This document shows, in pieces, positions 49,835 through 60,864 of a DNA stretch of 64,000 nucleotides (the first letter of the stretch is position 1; each line of letters starts with the position of its first letter). The stretch is from Epiperipatus broadwayi. Taxonomy: Eukaryota > Onychophora > Udeonychophora > Euonychophora > Peripatidae. A program made the translations under genes and the position numbers. The notes beneath the pieces were generated by a model. It saw nothing but the letters and a program-made list of their open reading frames with translations, was not told the DNA's origin and searched no databases. Location: contig JAQFVV010006215.1 of assembly GCA_028023455.1 (NCBI GenBank), forward strand, positions 13,123,473 to 13,187,472. The letters are read 5' to 3'.

Positions 49835-50570
49835 TTCTAATTATATAAAAGGTAATCAACCCTTCATACTAATATCATTAAACAGTGATGTTAAAACTGC
49901 AAGGATACTCTCACTCCCTTCACAAGATAGAGAGTTTGAGAAAACAAGAATGACCAATTTATGTTTGAATTCAGATATGAGCCAAACTTAAGTGTTTAGA
50001 AATGAGAGCATGAATACATAAGTCATTCACTTTAAGAAATAGATTTAAAATGAATGATTTATATATTCATGCTCTCACTACTAAACACGTAAGATTGGTT
50101 CATATAAGTGCATTTGAGTTTGAAAATAAAATTGTTCTTGTTTTTTCAAAGTCTCTATTTGATGACTGGAGTGAGAATATTCTTGCAGTTTTAACATCAC
50201 TGTTTAACTGTGCTAATGAGAAGAGATGATTAGTTTTTACATAATTACAATCTAAACACTGCTCTAGTAAAATTTATTGATTGTTATATAATTTAATGTC
50301 ATCTAATATTAGCATAAAGCATGGTAGTAAGAAGATTATTAAAATAAGAAATGGATTTAAAGTGAATCATTTATATATTCATGTTCTCACTTCTAGGTAC
50401 TTAATGTGCATTTGAGTTTGAAAATAAGACAGTCGTTCTTGTTTTCTCAAAGTCTCTATCCTATGACTGGTATAGAGTATTCTTGCAGTTTTAACATCAC
50501 TGTTTAATGATGCTAGTGAGAAAGGATGATTACCTTCTGTATAATTACAATCTAAACACTGCTGTAGAAA
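49835..50570. repeat. Foldback plus tandem third copy
   Basis: 49835-50035 is the reverse complement of 50045-50250, sharing AAACAGTGATGTTAAAACTG and AATACATAAGTCATTCA-like pieces. A third copy in the orientation of the second follows at about 50348-50570. Divergence between copies is low to moderate. No coding content. Confidence 0.85.
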
Positions 50571-50950
50571 AATTTATTGACTATTAAGAAAAGTAACTTC
50601 ATTGAAGAAAATTAGATAGAGAGGAAGTTACAATCTTTAGCCATATATATTGAAAGAATGATAAATAAAAACTAAATCCTAGTTTTTGGTATTGCACAAG
50701 ATATAAATAAAAAATAAAATCTTCAAGAGAATATGAATAAATGATGTGTAATTATATCATAGGGCTAATTTATATTTCTGAACCATTTTTGAAAAAGAGT
50801 GCTCAGTCTATAGTTTCTGATGATTTAATTAATGAATTTTATCAAACTTTTTAATGGAATTTAATTAATTTTATTATCAAACTATTTTTCTGAAATTACA
50901 AGTCAGTAGTATATAGCAATAAAAAAAACCTCTTCCATCTATGGATTATA

Positions 50951-50958
50951 ATTTAGAG
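50951..50958 (+). repeat. hAT target-site duplication, left
   Basis: ATTTAGAG, repeated exactly at 51454-51461. The 8-bp length is characteristic of hAT transposition. Confidence 0.85.
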
Positions 50959-51453
50959 CAGTGTTCTTTAACCCTTGGTCCGCGTGCTAGATGGGCAGTA
51001 AAAAGTTTGTAATAATAAATAATAAGAGTTTAAACTTTTAATTAATATAGCCAATTTTTATTTATTTTTTCATCTCATTTTTACCCAATTAAAAAAAAAA
51101 GAAAACAGAACGAAAACAAAATCTAATCAATCGTTCATAAATTAATTTGTTTTTCTAGTTATCACAGATGTTTATGGGGGGGGGGGGGTAGAATTAAATT
51201 TTTTATTACTTTTCTAAAAAAATTTAAAAAAAAAGTTTTTTATTATATAAACTCCATATATATATATATAAAACTTTATCTTATATATTTAACATTGTTG
51301 TTTTGATCAGTTATAACAATTATGCTTATCTTTAAGAAAATTTATCTATAGACTTCTGCCGGTCTGCGAAATCTTATTGTTATTTTTGCTGGTCCGCGGA
51401 ACCTTATCCTTATTTTTACCGGTCCACAGGTGTGAAAAGGTTGAAGACCACTG
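50959..51453. mobile_element. Non-autonomous hAT transposon (MITE)
   Basis: This 495-bp element is flanked by a perfect 8-bp duplication. The termini are CAGTGTTCTTTAACC and GGTTGAAGACCACTG, imperfect inverted repeats of the common CAGTGnTnnTCAACC hAT type. Subterminal GGTCCGCG and GGTCCGCGG repeats lie inside. There is no transposase frame. The interior has a 14-G run at about 51177-51189. Intact ends and duplication imply a fairly recent insertion. Confidence 0.9.
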
Positions 51454-51461
51454 ATTTAGAG
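51454..51461 (+). repeat. hAT target-site duplication, right
   Basis: ATTTAGAG, pairing with 50951-50958. Confidence 0.85.
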
Positions 51462-52845
51462 CATCATTCATTAGCTTTAATTTTATGAGATTTGTAAAAA
51501 AAAAAAAATTACTATTAATATAGAAAAAAATTTTAAGAGTAAAATTGATTTTATTTTCATTATTTTAGTTACATGTTAGATTCAAATATGTGTTTATATA
51601 TATAAATACCAATGCAAATTTTTGAGTTTGATTTGTAAAGTGATAATTTCTTATAATAAAAAAATACAGTATATATCTATATATTTAAATTTTTGATTGC
51701 ATGATATAGTGCAATGACAAAGTGTCGGACATTATACTGTAAGTTCATCTAATTGATTCTGATGCTCGAATTTCTTATCAAGTCCTGATCAATAAAGCCA
51801 TTCCATTATTTTTATTTAAGTTTTTACTATTCTGTAATAGTTTTAAAATTATGTTTAATTAAAATGAAAAGTAATCAGTTTTATTCTATGTTTGCTTCAT
51901 TTTATAATCTTTTATTATTTAAAGAATTAAACATTATAATATGAATTATATAATAGAGTGGATAAATTGCATTTATGAATTATAAAATTAGGACCAAGAC
52001 TCAAAAAACTTTTTTTAGATTGAAAATGTAATTAAATGCTTTTAATTGAAGTTGGAAAATTTGTTTGTTTGTTGGTATGTTTCTTTGTAAACTTGTGATC
52101 TTTTTTAAGTTAGAATGAAATTTTAAAATTGTGGCTTTATAGATTTAAATTCAAAAGAATTGCTTGAAATTTTATATATAACTAATTAATACCAAGCTAA
52201 TCCATATATGATACTAATCTTTTTGATAAGTTATCTACTTTCTTAGATATAGAACAGAGGGCAAGAAAATATTGAATATTTTGTAATTTCAAATTTAAAA
52301 ATTCTTTTTAGAATTTTCATTTGTTTTAAGTAAGGCTTGCAAGAGGATATTATAGAGATTTTTTTCTTTCATTTTAATAACATTTTAATAGCATTTTAAA
52401 ATCGAGATTTAATAAAGTTCAATTTTAAAATATTTGAAAGTGATACATTAATATTTTAAATAGGTGACTTAGTTTTTTCAATATAGAAGAGTGGGGAGGA
52501 GGCTTCAATGTTTTAAGTAATACTCATGATTTTCTTGGTTGCTATTGTAAGCTTCATTTAAATAATAAAGTTTGCTTATAATATAGTTTTGTTAAGTTTT
52601 TTTTTAAAAAAAAATTCCAAATAAAAAGAAAAAAATGTCAACCAATTTTAAATAGAAAAATTAATTCTGATTTATTATACATATTTAATTAAATACGCAT
52701 ATTAAATATGTTTACATAAAAAAATATACATATTAACTTACTGCAGAAACATCTGATATATATATACACTATAAATGTGAAATTGATTTAAAGTAAAATT
52801 ATACACATTAAGTGAAGTTCATTTACATTATAGTTTTTAAATAGA
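51462..52845. other. Intron 5, nothing recognised
   Basis: AT-rich non-coding sequence. Confidence 0.5.
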
Positions 52846-54350
52846 GGGATTTGAACTTAGGATTTTTAATCTACCTTCATCCTCCACCCCACATCAACAA
52901 CTGACACACATGACCTCACACATATGGAAAAGATAAATGATTCCCAATATATATATTTCATGCAGAACCAGCATTCATCAGGTGGGCCAGATAGTAATCT
53001 ACCATGCATATATACAATCAGTTCTCAACTTATATTAAGATAGCAATTTCTTAAACTTTAATGGACAGGCTTCAATCTTCTACCCCTCCAACAATTTAAC
53101 GTTCCATTTCATTGAACAACCAATGATGAAATGCTCAAAGACCTTGGTGGATTTGATATTGGAGTCATACCCATATAGAAATTACAGCAATCTAACCCTT
53201 TATATCATCGGGACATTATGTATCCATTTATATTTCTGGTAGAACAGATAGGCTGGAGTTTTACAATGATGTAACCTATTTCCTAGAAGTATGTAATTAA
53301 ACTACTCATTCAATATACTGGGTTTTTAACTATCCTAAGTATATTTTTTTTCCATTCCATTTCAAACAACCGTTACACATGACCAGACAAAATATTTCAT
53401 GCAGAATCAGCATTCACCAGTTGGGCCAGATAATAATCTCCATATATATACAATCAGTGTTCGACTTATATTAAGATAGCAATTTCTTAAACTTTAATGG
53501 ACAGGCTTCAATTTTCTCTTCCTTTCCAACAATTTAATCATCCATTTTATTGAAAAACCAATGATAGAATGCTCAAAGGTCTTGGTGGATTTGATATTGA
53601 AATCATACCCATGTAGACATTACATCAATATAACCCCTTATGTTATTGGGCCATTATGTATTCATTTACATTACTAAGAGAGGGATGGGCTGGAGTTTTA
53701 CTATGATGTAACCTATTTCCTAGAACTATGTAATTAACCTATTCATTCAGTGTACCGAATGCTTACTATAGTATATAGAGGGATTTCAACTTAGGATTTT
53801 CAGTCTATATTTATTCTCCACTCCATTTCAAATAACGATACATATGACTTAACATATGTGAAAATAATAAATGATCCCCGATATATATATTTCATGCAGA
53901 ACCAGCAGTCTTCATTTGGGCCAAATCATAATCTCCCACCCATTCCTACACTTTAATGGACAAGCTTCAATCTTCTCATCTCTCCAACTCCATCCACCAA
54001 GATCTTTGAGCATTCTGTCATTGGTTTTTGAGTGAAATGGATAGTTGAATTATTGGAGGGGTAAGAAGATTGAAGCCTGTCCATTAAAGTTTAAGGAATT
54101 GCTATCTTAATATAAGCCAAGCACTGATTGTATATATGTGTGGAAAACTATGATCTGCTCAATTGATGGGAGCTAGTTTTGCATAAAATACATAAATTGG
54201 CAATCATTTATCTTTTTCACATGGGTGTGATCATGTGCATTGGTTGTTTGAAATGGAGTAGACTATGAATATAGACTGAAAGTCCTAAGTTCAAACCCTT
54301 CTACTTACTATAGTAAACATTCAATACACTGAATGAATAGATCAATTGAA
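52846..54350. repeat. Cluster of four units of one ~450-bp repeat (three minus, one plus)
   Basis: Units lie at about 52846-53340, 53341-53775 and 53776-54003 in one orientation and 54004-54350 in the other. Shared blocks include TTTCATGCAGAACCAGCA, AAACTTTAATGGACAGGCTT and CTTGGTGGATTTGATATTG. At one end of the unit is a tRNA-like B-box sequence: GTTCAAATCCC on the minus strand at 52846-52856 and GTTCAAACCC on the plus strand at 54289-54298. This suggests a tRNA-derived SINE, although a clear A box is not visible. Confidence 0.75.
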
Positions 54351-54582
54351 TATAGTTTTTTATAAATATAAAAAAAAGCAAAAAGTAAACATTTTTCACT
54401 TAGAAAGAATATTTCATATTTTTTAATCACTTATATACACATATTATTATGTACATATACTAAATATGATATTAAAACCTTGAGTAATTGGCTTTATTGT
54501 CTTAGTAAATATGATATATACATAAGAGATATACATTTTAACTTATAACCAGAAATATCTAGTAATATATATATATATATAT

Positions 54583-55964
54583 TGTAACGTTTAATTATAT
54601 ACGTTGCAAATATATTGGCATTTGGTAAAAGCTAAAAAAATAAAAGTAAATTTAGATTTTTTTTGGACTAATTTTTTTTTTAAAAAAAGTAACGTACAAT
54701 GAAAGTTAAATTATTCTTTCGTTTTTTTTTATACGTAAGTAGAAATAAAAGTAGAATTGGAGAGAACAAAAGAATTCCAAAAGTAAAATAAAAAAGATAA
54801 GAGAAAGTAAAAATATTTTGGCTAATTAAAGATGGCCGAAAAACTTTATAAGAAAAGAGAACTTTATAACGTAAATTTTATAAAGAATCTACAAGATTAT
54901 GAACCAAAAAACGCCATGATAATAGCATGCGCAGGAGTCTGAAAACTGGACCTCGGGTATAAAAAGGAGGAATTCGGTTGGAAGAACATCTTGTTCGTTG
55001 GTTTCTCTAGTTGGTCTTGGATAACAATAATATATCCAAGATCGCTCTACGCTGAAGTAATTCGGCATGGTGGAGTGAACTGGAGCTTCTGAAGACATCG
55101 TGCCTGAAGATGTATACCAGAAAAGCTTTCGTGACCGACTAGGAGAATGGACCGCAAGATCAACTAATAATCGAAGGCTGTGAGCTCATTTTAACCCCGA
55201 AAAACTATGCATAGTTATCTACAACCATCGTGAATTCACTAAAACTTACTGGTAAGTAATGCTTCATTACTCCTGATTGTGATCAAATTAAACGGTTTCA
55301 AACAATTTCTAAAAGTATGTTTAAACAATCCCGATAGAGACATTAAATTTCTTGTGCAAGAGACATTCATTATTTAGTAACTTTCTAGAAGAAATTTGGA
55401 AGTGAGCTGTAATTGTAAAATTGTTTTTTATTAATTGATTTACGTCTGAATTGTGTTCTCTCCAATTTATTTGATAAATAATTGCCTTTCAAATTTTATT
55501 TTTTAAAATCTATTATAATAAAAAATATTTCTAATACCAATTTTCATTTGTGCGTTATTAATAATAGTTATTATTTTTTATTATTAAATTTATTATTAGT
55601 TTAAGAAGATTTAAGAATGTAATTTACCTTTGCCAATATGTTTGAATAAGCCCAGGAATAATAATCTTAAAAAAATAATTCTCGTTACGGTATGATGTAA
55701 TACCGATTAGTTTAAAAATATCTTTTCTTTTTAATTTTCGAGATGCTATGTGACGGTTCAGTGGGTTCTTGCAGAACTCTGGCGCCTTTCAAATAAATTA
55801 AAAGCTGATGTCGTCGATAGCATAATTCTCAACAATTACAAGGCCGAGTAGCTATGTTTTTAATAGAAATCGAAATACAACTTTCTTCTTTTTAACATAG
55901 CTTGATCAACTCGCGCGCAATTTATATTAGCGTGTAGAGGCCTAACAAAACGGAAAATGTTATA
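54583..55964 (+). mobile_element. Solo LTR of an LTR retrotransposon
   Basis: The 1382-bp unit begins TGTAACG and ends with GTTATA, a decayed complement of TGTAAC. It sits inside an (AT)n tract present on both sides. The inside is markedly GC-richer, with a TATA box (GGTATAAAAAGGAGG, about 54956-54970) followed by a promoter/R-like segment around 54970-55250. AATAAA-type signals occur further on. No gag-pol is present, so it is a solo LTR left by recombination. The family is undetermined, and the 69-codon minus frame at 54889-55098 is a shadow. Confidence 0.6.
54956..54970 (+). promoter_or_regulatory. TATA box of the solo LTR
   Basis: GGTATAAAAAGGAGG lies about 375 bp into the LTR, ahead of its most GC-rich part. 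Confidence 0.55.
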
Positions 55965-56064
55965 ATATATATATATATATCAACTATAAGTGTCAAATCA
56001 ATTTAAAGGATCATATAGTTTTACATTTTTATTTACTCTATCAATACTAAAAACTTAACAGTAA

Positions 56065-56345
56065 TAGAAATAATAAATTTTTTTATATTAAATACTTTCA
56101 TTTACAGGGTACTAAAAAAAAAAAATTCTTTCTTCAACCACAATTGGGTTTTTAGATTTAACTTGAAATAAAAGCATGGGGGCTCTGGAAAGATTGACTT
56201 AATTAATTTCTGGACTCCTCCCCTTATGCTTTTATTTCAAGTTAATTCTAAAACCCCAATTGTGATTGAAAAAAGAATTATTTTTTTTCTTTTTAGTAAA
56301 TGGAAATAAAAGCATTTAATATAAAAAAATTTTTTTCTTAAACTA
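56065..56345. repeat. Foldback/MITE-like inverted repeat just before exon 6
   Basis: Arms of about 130 bp (56065-56197 and 56206-56345) match as reverse complements; AACTTGAAATAAAAGCAT pairs with ATGCTTTTATTTCAAGTT. The loop is short, with GACTTAATTAATT at the centre. The right end lies less than 100 bp from the exon 6 acceptor. Confidence 0.85.
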
Positions 56346-56432
56346 TTGTTGCATGTAAAAAGTTTAATAAATAAATAAAATAAATTGAACTTTACTAATG
56401 TGTATGTATGCATGCAAATTTTTTTATTTTAG

Positions 56433-56569
56433 GCAGTTATATTTCTTAAAAACACTGTCAAGCCATCTATATTTCATCAAGAAATTGCACAAAGACCCAT
56501 AGCTATTAATCACTATATTCATTACTTGCAAAGTCATCGTGAATTTTCTGAACTTGTAGAAACTTTAAG
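56433..56569 (+). CDS. VIPAS39: VIPAS39/SPE-39 homologue, exon 6
   Basis: This 137-nt exon (phase 0 in, phase 2 out) has a TTTTTTTATTTTAG acceptor and a GTAATT donor. It encodes AVIFLKNTVKPSIFHQEI then AQRPIAINHYIHYLQ and SHREFSELVETL. This matches the conserved (A)V(L)IFLK.T.....F..E...R..A..H.IH(F/Y)L......L..L block directly after HDGN.ITA in the family. It is helical, in the Vps16-C-like repeat region. An 18-kb intron precedes it. Confidence 0.93.
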
Positions 56570-56653
56570 GTAATTAAAACATATATATATCCATTTATAT
56601 TTATCTTCATTTATTCATAATGTATGTAATATATTTAGTGGGGAATAAACAAA

Positions 56654-57616
56654 TACACCTGGGTCTCGTTTTACGCGATAGATAGGTTCCTCAGAAAACC
56701 CGCGTAAACGAAATCGTGCAAAAATAGACATATCTTACATTGAAAAGGGAGGGATGCGGTCTGTGATTTTTCAAAATTCGCATAAAAGCAAAGCACCAAT
56801 GTAAAATTACTTTAAAATTCACGCAAAAAAAAAATAAGGAAATAAAATATGACTAATAAAAAATTTCAAATTTGAAAAAAATTGATACAAGACAAACTTT
56901 TTTTAACTATAATATTTAATTTTATTCAAAACAATATATTTTTATGCATAATTTACAGTAATTTACATTTTTTTATACACGTTTTAATTATTATCGCTAT
57001 TTGCCGTTAAACAGGTTCATTTGCAAACTGATAAAAAAACAGATTCTTCACAAGAGAAAATACAACTAGTGCCAACGTCACTCTCATGTTGTGTTAATGT
57101 TTTTCTGGTGACAATGTAATTAGTAATTAATCTAACAACTAAAAATTAAATTCTTATTTTTGTCTTTAATTTTCAATTTTAATTGTGCCCACTGCTATTA
57201 CTCACTTTTTAAAAATAAACTTGTGGACACTAAATGATTAATAATTTATTACGTTCTTTTTTAAAAAGCAAAGAAAGAATGTGATTTAAAATGCAAAATT
57301 AACACGCACAATGTTTGAACAAATTTACATTATAATCTTGTAAAATTTAATGTGTGTATACATAAAATGTGGAAATCATGATTTTAATTTCATTATTGCA
57401 TAAAATCTTACTATTATAAAGCACTGAAAATATTGAAATTACTAAGATGAAATTGGAATTCCAATAATATGCAATTACTTTCAATATAACGTAAGTGCGC
57501 GAAATTTATTATTTAAAGTAATAGCGCATTATCGGAGTTCGATTTCCGGTGAAACACGAATCGCGTAACTTTAAAATCGTGTTAAATAAGTCCGCGTAAA
57601 AAGAGACCCAGGTGTA
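56654..57616. mobile_element. Non-autonomous pogo/Tigger-like transposon with TA duplication
   Basis: The element proper is 56656-57614, with inverted termini CACCTGGGTCTCGTTTTACG and CGTAAAAAGAGACCCAGGTG flanked by TA on both sides. The CnCCTnGnnTTACGCG style and TA duplication fit pogo/Tigger-type Tc1-mariner elements. Subterminal ACGCG-rich repeats occur at both ends. No transposase frame is present in the 959 bp. It begins 86 bp after exon 6. Confidence 0.85.
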
Positions 57617-57829
57617 TGGAAAAAAGTACTAAAGCTTTCATCAAGCAGCAGGTGGTAAATTTGACAAGTTAATACCTTCTTTTTCACTCTTTTTTTGTAG
57701 GGGGAGCAAGGATTATTTGAGAGGCATTTTCCCTGTAGTGGAATACTTAAGGTTACTATACCCGCATACATATAATGTGTATACACACACATATATGCAT
57801 AATATATAAATATCTGTGTACATATTTAT

Positions 57830-58245
57830 ATAATTAAGGAGAGCAAGTCACCCTACTTTAGGCTATGAATAAATAACATTCTGCATGTTTAGCAAGGGTC
57901 AAGAATCAAATGAATCCATATATTCTTTAATCTTTTGATGTTTATAAATTTATTCTTGCCAACATTGGTGGAAGTTCAAAGAAAACTTAACATACCATCC
58001 AGATAAAAAATATGGCATTAATAATTATTAAACTGATAATCATTTATGCATGAATAAAGACAATATTTATAATAATATTGTTTTAATCATCATACAGAAG
58101 TTAATAATTGTAAACATAAAATTAGTATAACACAATATATATGTAATTAAAGGAACAAACCACTCTCCATTCGGCTATGAATAAATAATTCTATGTGTTA
58201 TTATTTTTTGTAGCCTGAGGGAGAATAGTTTGCTTCTCCTTAACA
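57830..58245. repeat. Short repeat cluster, two direct and one inverted copy
   Basis: TTAAGGAGAGCAAGTCACCC with GGCTATGAATAAATAA (about 57836-57880) recurs in diverged form at about 58147-58190. The reverse complement (TAGCCTGAGGGAGAATAGTT) is at about 58213-58242. Probably another small foldback element. Confidence 0.55.
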
Positions 58246-60683
58246 TGAAGATATGCTAATTTCATGTTTACATATATATAAAACAAAAAATCACATAACA
58301 TTACAATATGAGCCAAAATAAAAAACAAATTTTACTAAAATTTTTCCATAACCATAGTTTTATCTAATAACAAATAAACCTTTTCAAGTGAAATTCAACA
58401 AGATACTACTATATATACACAAAACAAAATGGCCTTCCCATCCTTCATTTCAGAAACCAACTTTCTTTAATATTAAAGGATGTCTTCATGAGATTGATGA
58501 CCTCAGATTCAAAATTTATTATCAGTGTTTTTATTGTGATATCTATAATAATTTTATTGAAGTTACATTTTATTTAAATCATAATGTATTTTATGCTTAT
58601 GTAAAATAAAATATAATGGGTCAATCCTGAAGAGTAAATTTATTAAATTACAGCTCTTTCAATAAATATATATGTAAACAATAAAATACAGAAAAAAATT
58701 ACTTTATGTAAAATTACTTGAATATCAACCAGAGGACTCTGTTGAAATATTAAAATAATTTTATACACACATGATTTTTATTACTTTTTTGTATGTATTT
58801 TCTTTAATTAGTTTATATATATATATTATATAGTATAGAGCTTAAATTTGATTTAAAAGATCATTTGAGTCATAGGACAAATTAATTCTCTCTCAATAAT
58901 TGGTTCACTTTTTTCTATAATCCCGAGAATTCTCAGAAAAATATGATTTTAAAGAAATAGAATCTATCATGTAATTGTTGTTATGAAAAAAATTAAATTT
59001 TACTTTTTGTTTATTTATAAATATTTTTGTATAATTATTATTATTATTTTTTTCAAATTTATCATGTTATTTACATTTACAAATTATGATGTTTTTAAGA
59101 GCAAAATCATTCATATACTTTATATGTATTGCCTGAGTATAATATAAAAGATTTTGAATAAAAGTATTTTTAATCAAATAGATCTTTTATTATTAGATAA
59201 CTAGTATGATTTGCATTCTGTTTTAGTTTCTTATTCTTTTTGAATACTTTATTTTTTTCTAATTAAATATAATTAGAGTCCATTAATTTTGAGTTGTACA
59301 ATAATGATGGAGTAAAAGAATATCATTGCATCTACTTTACTATCTCAGGCATATTTGGATAATTATATGAATTTCATTTTCAGTTAAGCTTATTTCCTGA
59401 ACTGAGTTATTAGAAAGTTTTAATATCAATTCTAAATATACATTTTAACAGAGGATTAGAATGTGTTTTTTCTTGTTCATAATTTATAAGGGATTCAGAC
59501 ACTAACTTATTTTTTTAATGATATTATAATAATATACTATCTATAATACCAAAATATTAATGCCAGGAATACATGGTTAAACTTTGTGCTAATGATTTTC
59601 TGTATGGTATCTCAAGCAAGAACTGCTAATTAGAGTTAAAATATAATATGTTTAATTTAACTTTAACTTTTTGTTATTATTGATGTTAACATAGAAATAT
59701 TTATAAAACAAATTTTTATTTATTTTTCTTAGTGCTAAATATCTCATGACATCAAATACAGTTCACTTACTAGCAGCCTTCAGAAATTCTTTTATGCTGA
59801 CAATTCCAGGAAGCATTAACTCATTATTAGAAAATGATAATGAATATAAGATGATTACATTTCATTTATAAACATTTACATGTTTTTATCTTTAATAGAT
59901 TCAGTTTTTTGGTTTAAACCAGTATATAACACATGAGCCAGTGGTTCAGATTTAAGTCTACACTATCCTGTGACTTGACTATTAATTAACATTGTTTAAT
60001 AAAAATAAAGCTGAAAAATTATTTTTAATTCTGTTGAAATTGGAATTAATAAAAAGGCTTTGCTAAAAGTTTTGTTTAGAGTGTGTTTTATTTAGAGCAG
60101 AGACTTATCTATTAAAAAAAAGGAATAGAAAAATATTCAGAATCTTATGAGTTTATTTGGAAAGAATAAAATAAATAAATAAATGATGATGTTCAAAGAA
60201 GGTGAATAAAAAACTATTTATTTATCAAGGAAATTATAGAAATGGAAAAAACATTAAATTGTGCATATTTATTTAAAGGTAGAGGAAATATTAACTATAT
60301 GTTGAAAAGTTTTTGAAGGAAAAGAAGAAAGATTAAAAAAAGAAAAAAGCTTGTTGATGAGAAGTAGCTACAAGTATCTGAAAGTTAGAGCAATGGACAA
60401 AAAGACCTTGAAACTAATGCTTGTGAGATTGATGTGCAGATCCTGTTATTATTTTTTTTATGCCAGATAAATAATGCCTGATGAATAAATTCTTTTGGTT
60501 TTATATTATTGCACTAATTTCTAAGAGCTAGAATAGTTATTAGTATATGATTCTTGATTATCTGTAGCACCATTTTTTTAAATGTATTGTATATGAATTT
60601 TTAATATGTACATTTATGTATATAAATATGAGTATTTGTGTATATAATATGCATCTTTATATTTAAAAAAAAATTTTTAACAG
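58246..60683. other. Distal intron 6, nothing recognised
   Basis: AT-rich. The frame 58388-58609 has no acceptor/donor pair in frame with the host gene and no family match. Confidence 0.5.
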
Positions 60684-60711
60684 TTTTTTGGGAAGATTTG
60701 AAGAAGCAGCA
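60684..60711 (+). CDS. VIPAS39: VIPAS39/SPE-39 homologue, exon 7 (28-nt microexon)
   Basis: A 28-nt exon (phase 2 in, phase 0 out) lies between TTTTTAACAG and GTAAGT. With the two bases from exon 6 it encodes SFLGRFEEAA. This aligns with the FLDRTEELAL-type segment of SPE-39/VIPAR, immediately after the exon 6 block. Size, phase and similarity agree. Intron 7 is only 79 nt. Confidence 0.88.
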
Positions 60712-60790
60712 GTAAGTTATAATTTATCTTCATTTTTTTATTATTTATTTATACTTAAAAATAATTGCAAATATTACATTTTATTTTTAG

Positions 60791-60864
60791 TTAATGCAAT
60801 TCAAGTTGGCAGTTGTACCTCAAAAGGCTGAGATTAAAATAAATAATCTTAAAAAATGCAATAC
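60791..60864 (+). CDS. VIPAS39: VIPAS39/SPE-39 homologue, exon 8
   Basis: This 74-nt exon (phase 0 in, phase 2 out) has a TTTTATTTTTAG acceptor and a GTAAGA donor. It encodes LMQFKLAVVPQKAEIK then INNLKKCNT, equivalent to the (L)xxY(R)xxLxxxxxxxRxxxLKxC segment downstream of the FLxRxEE block. No later exon is recognisable before the window ends, so the C-terminal half of the gene lies to the right. Confidence 0.88.

Noticed and set aside
52846-54350. Functional tRNA gene suggested by the B-box sequences
   Set aside because: No cloverleaf can be drawn and the A box is missing; the sequence is repeated, so a SINE-like origin fits better.
54889-55098. 69-codon minus-strand frame in the GC-richer block
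   Set aside because: It lies inside the solo LTR across its promoter region; a shadow of non-coding sequence.
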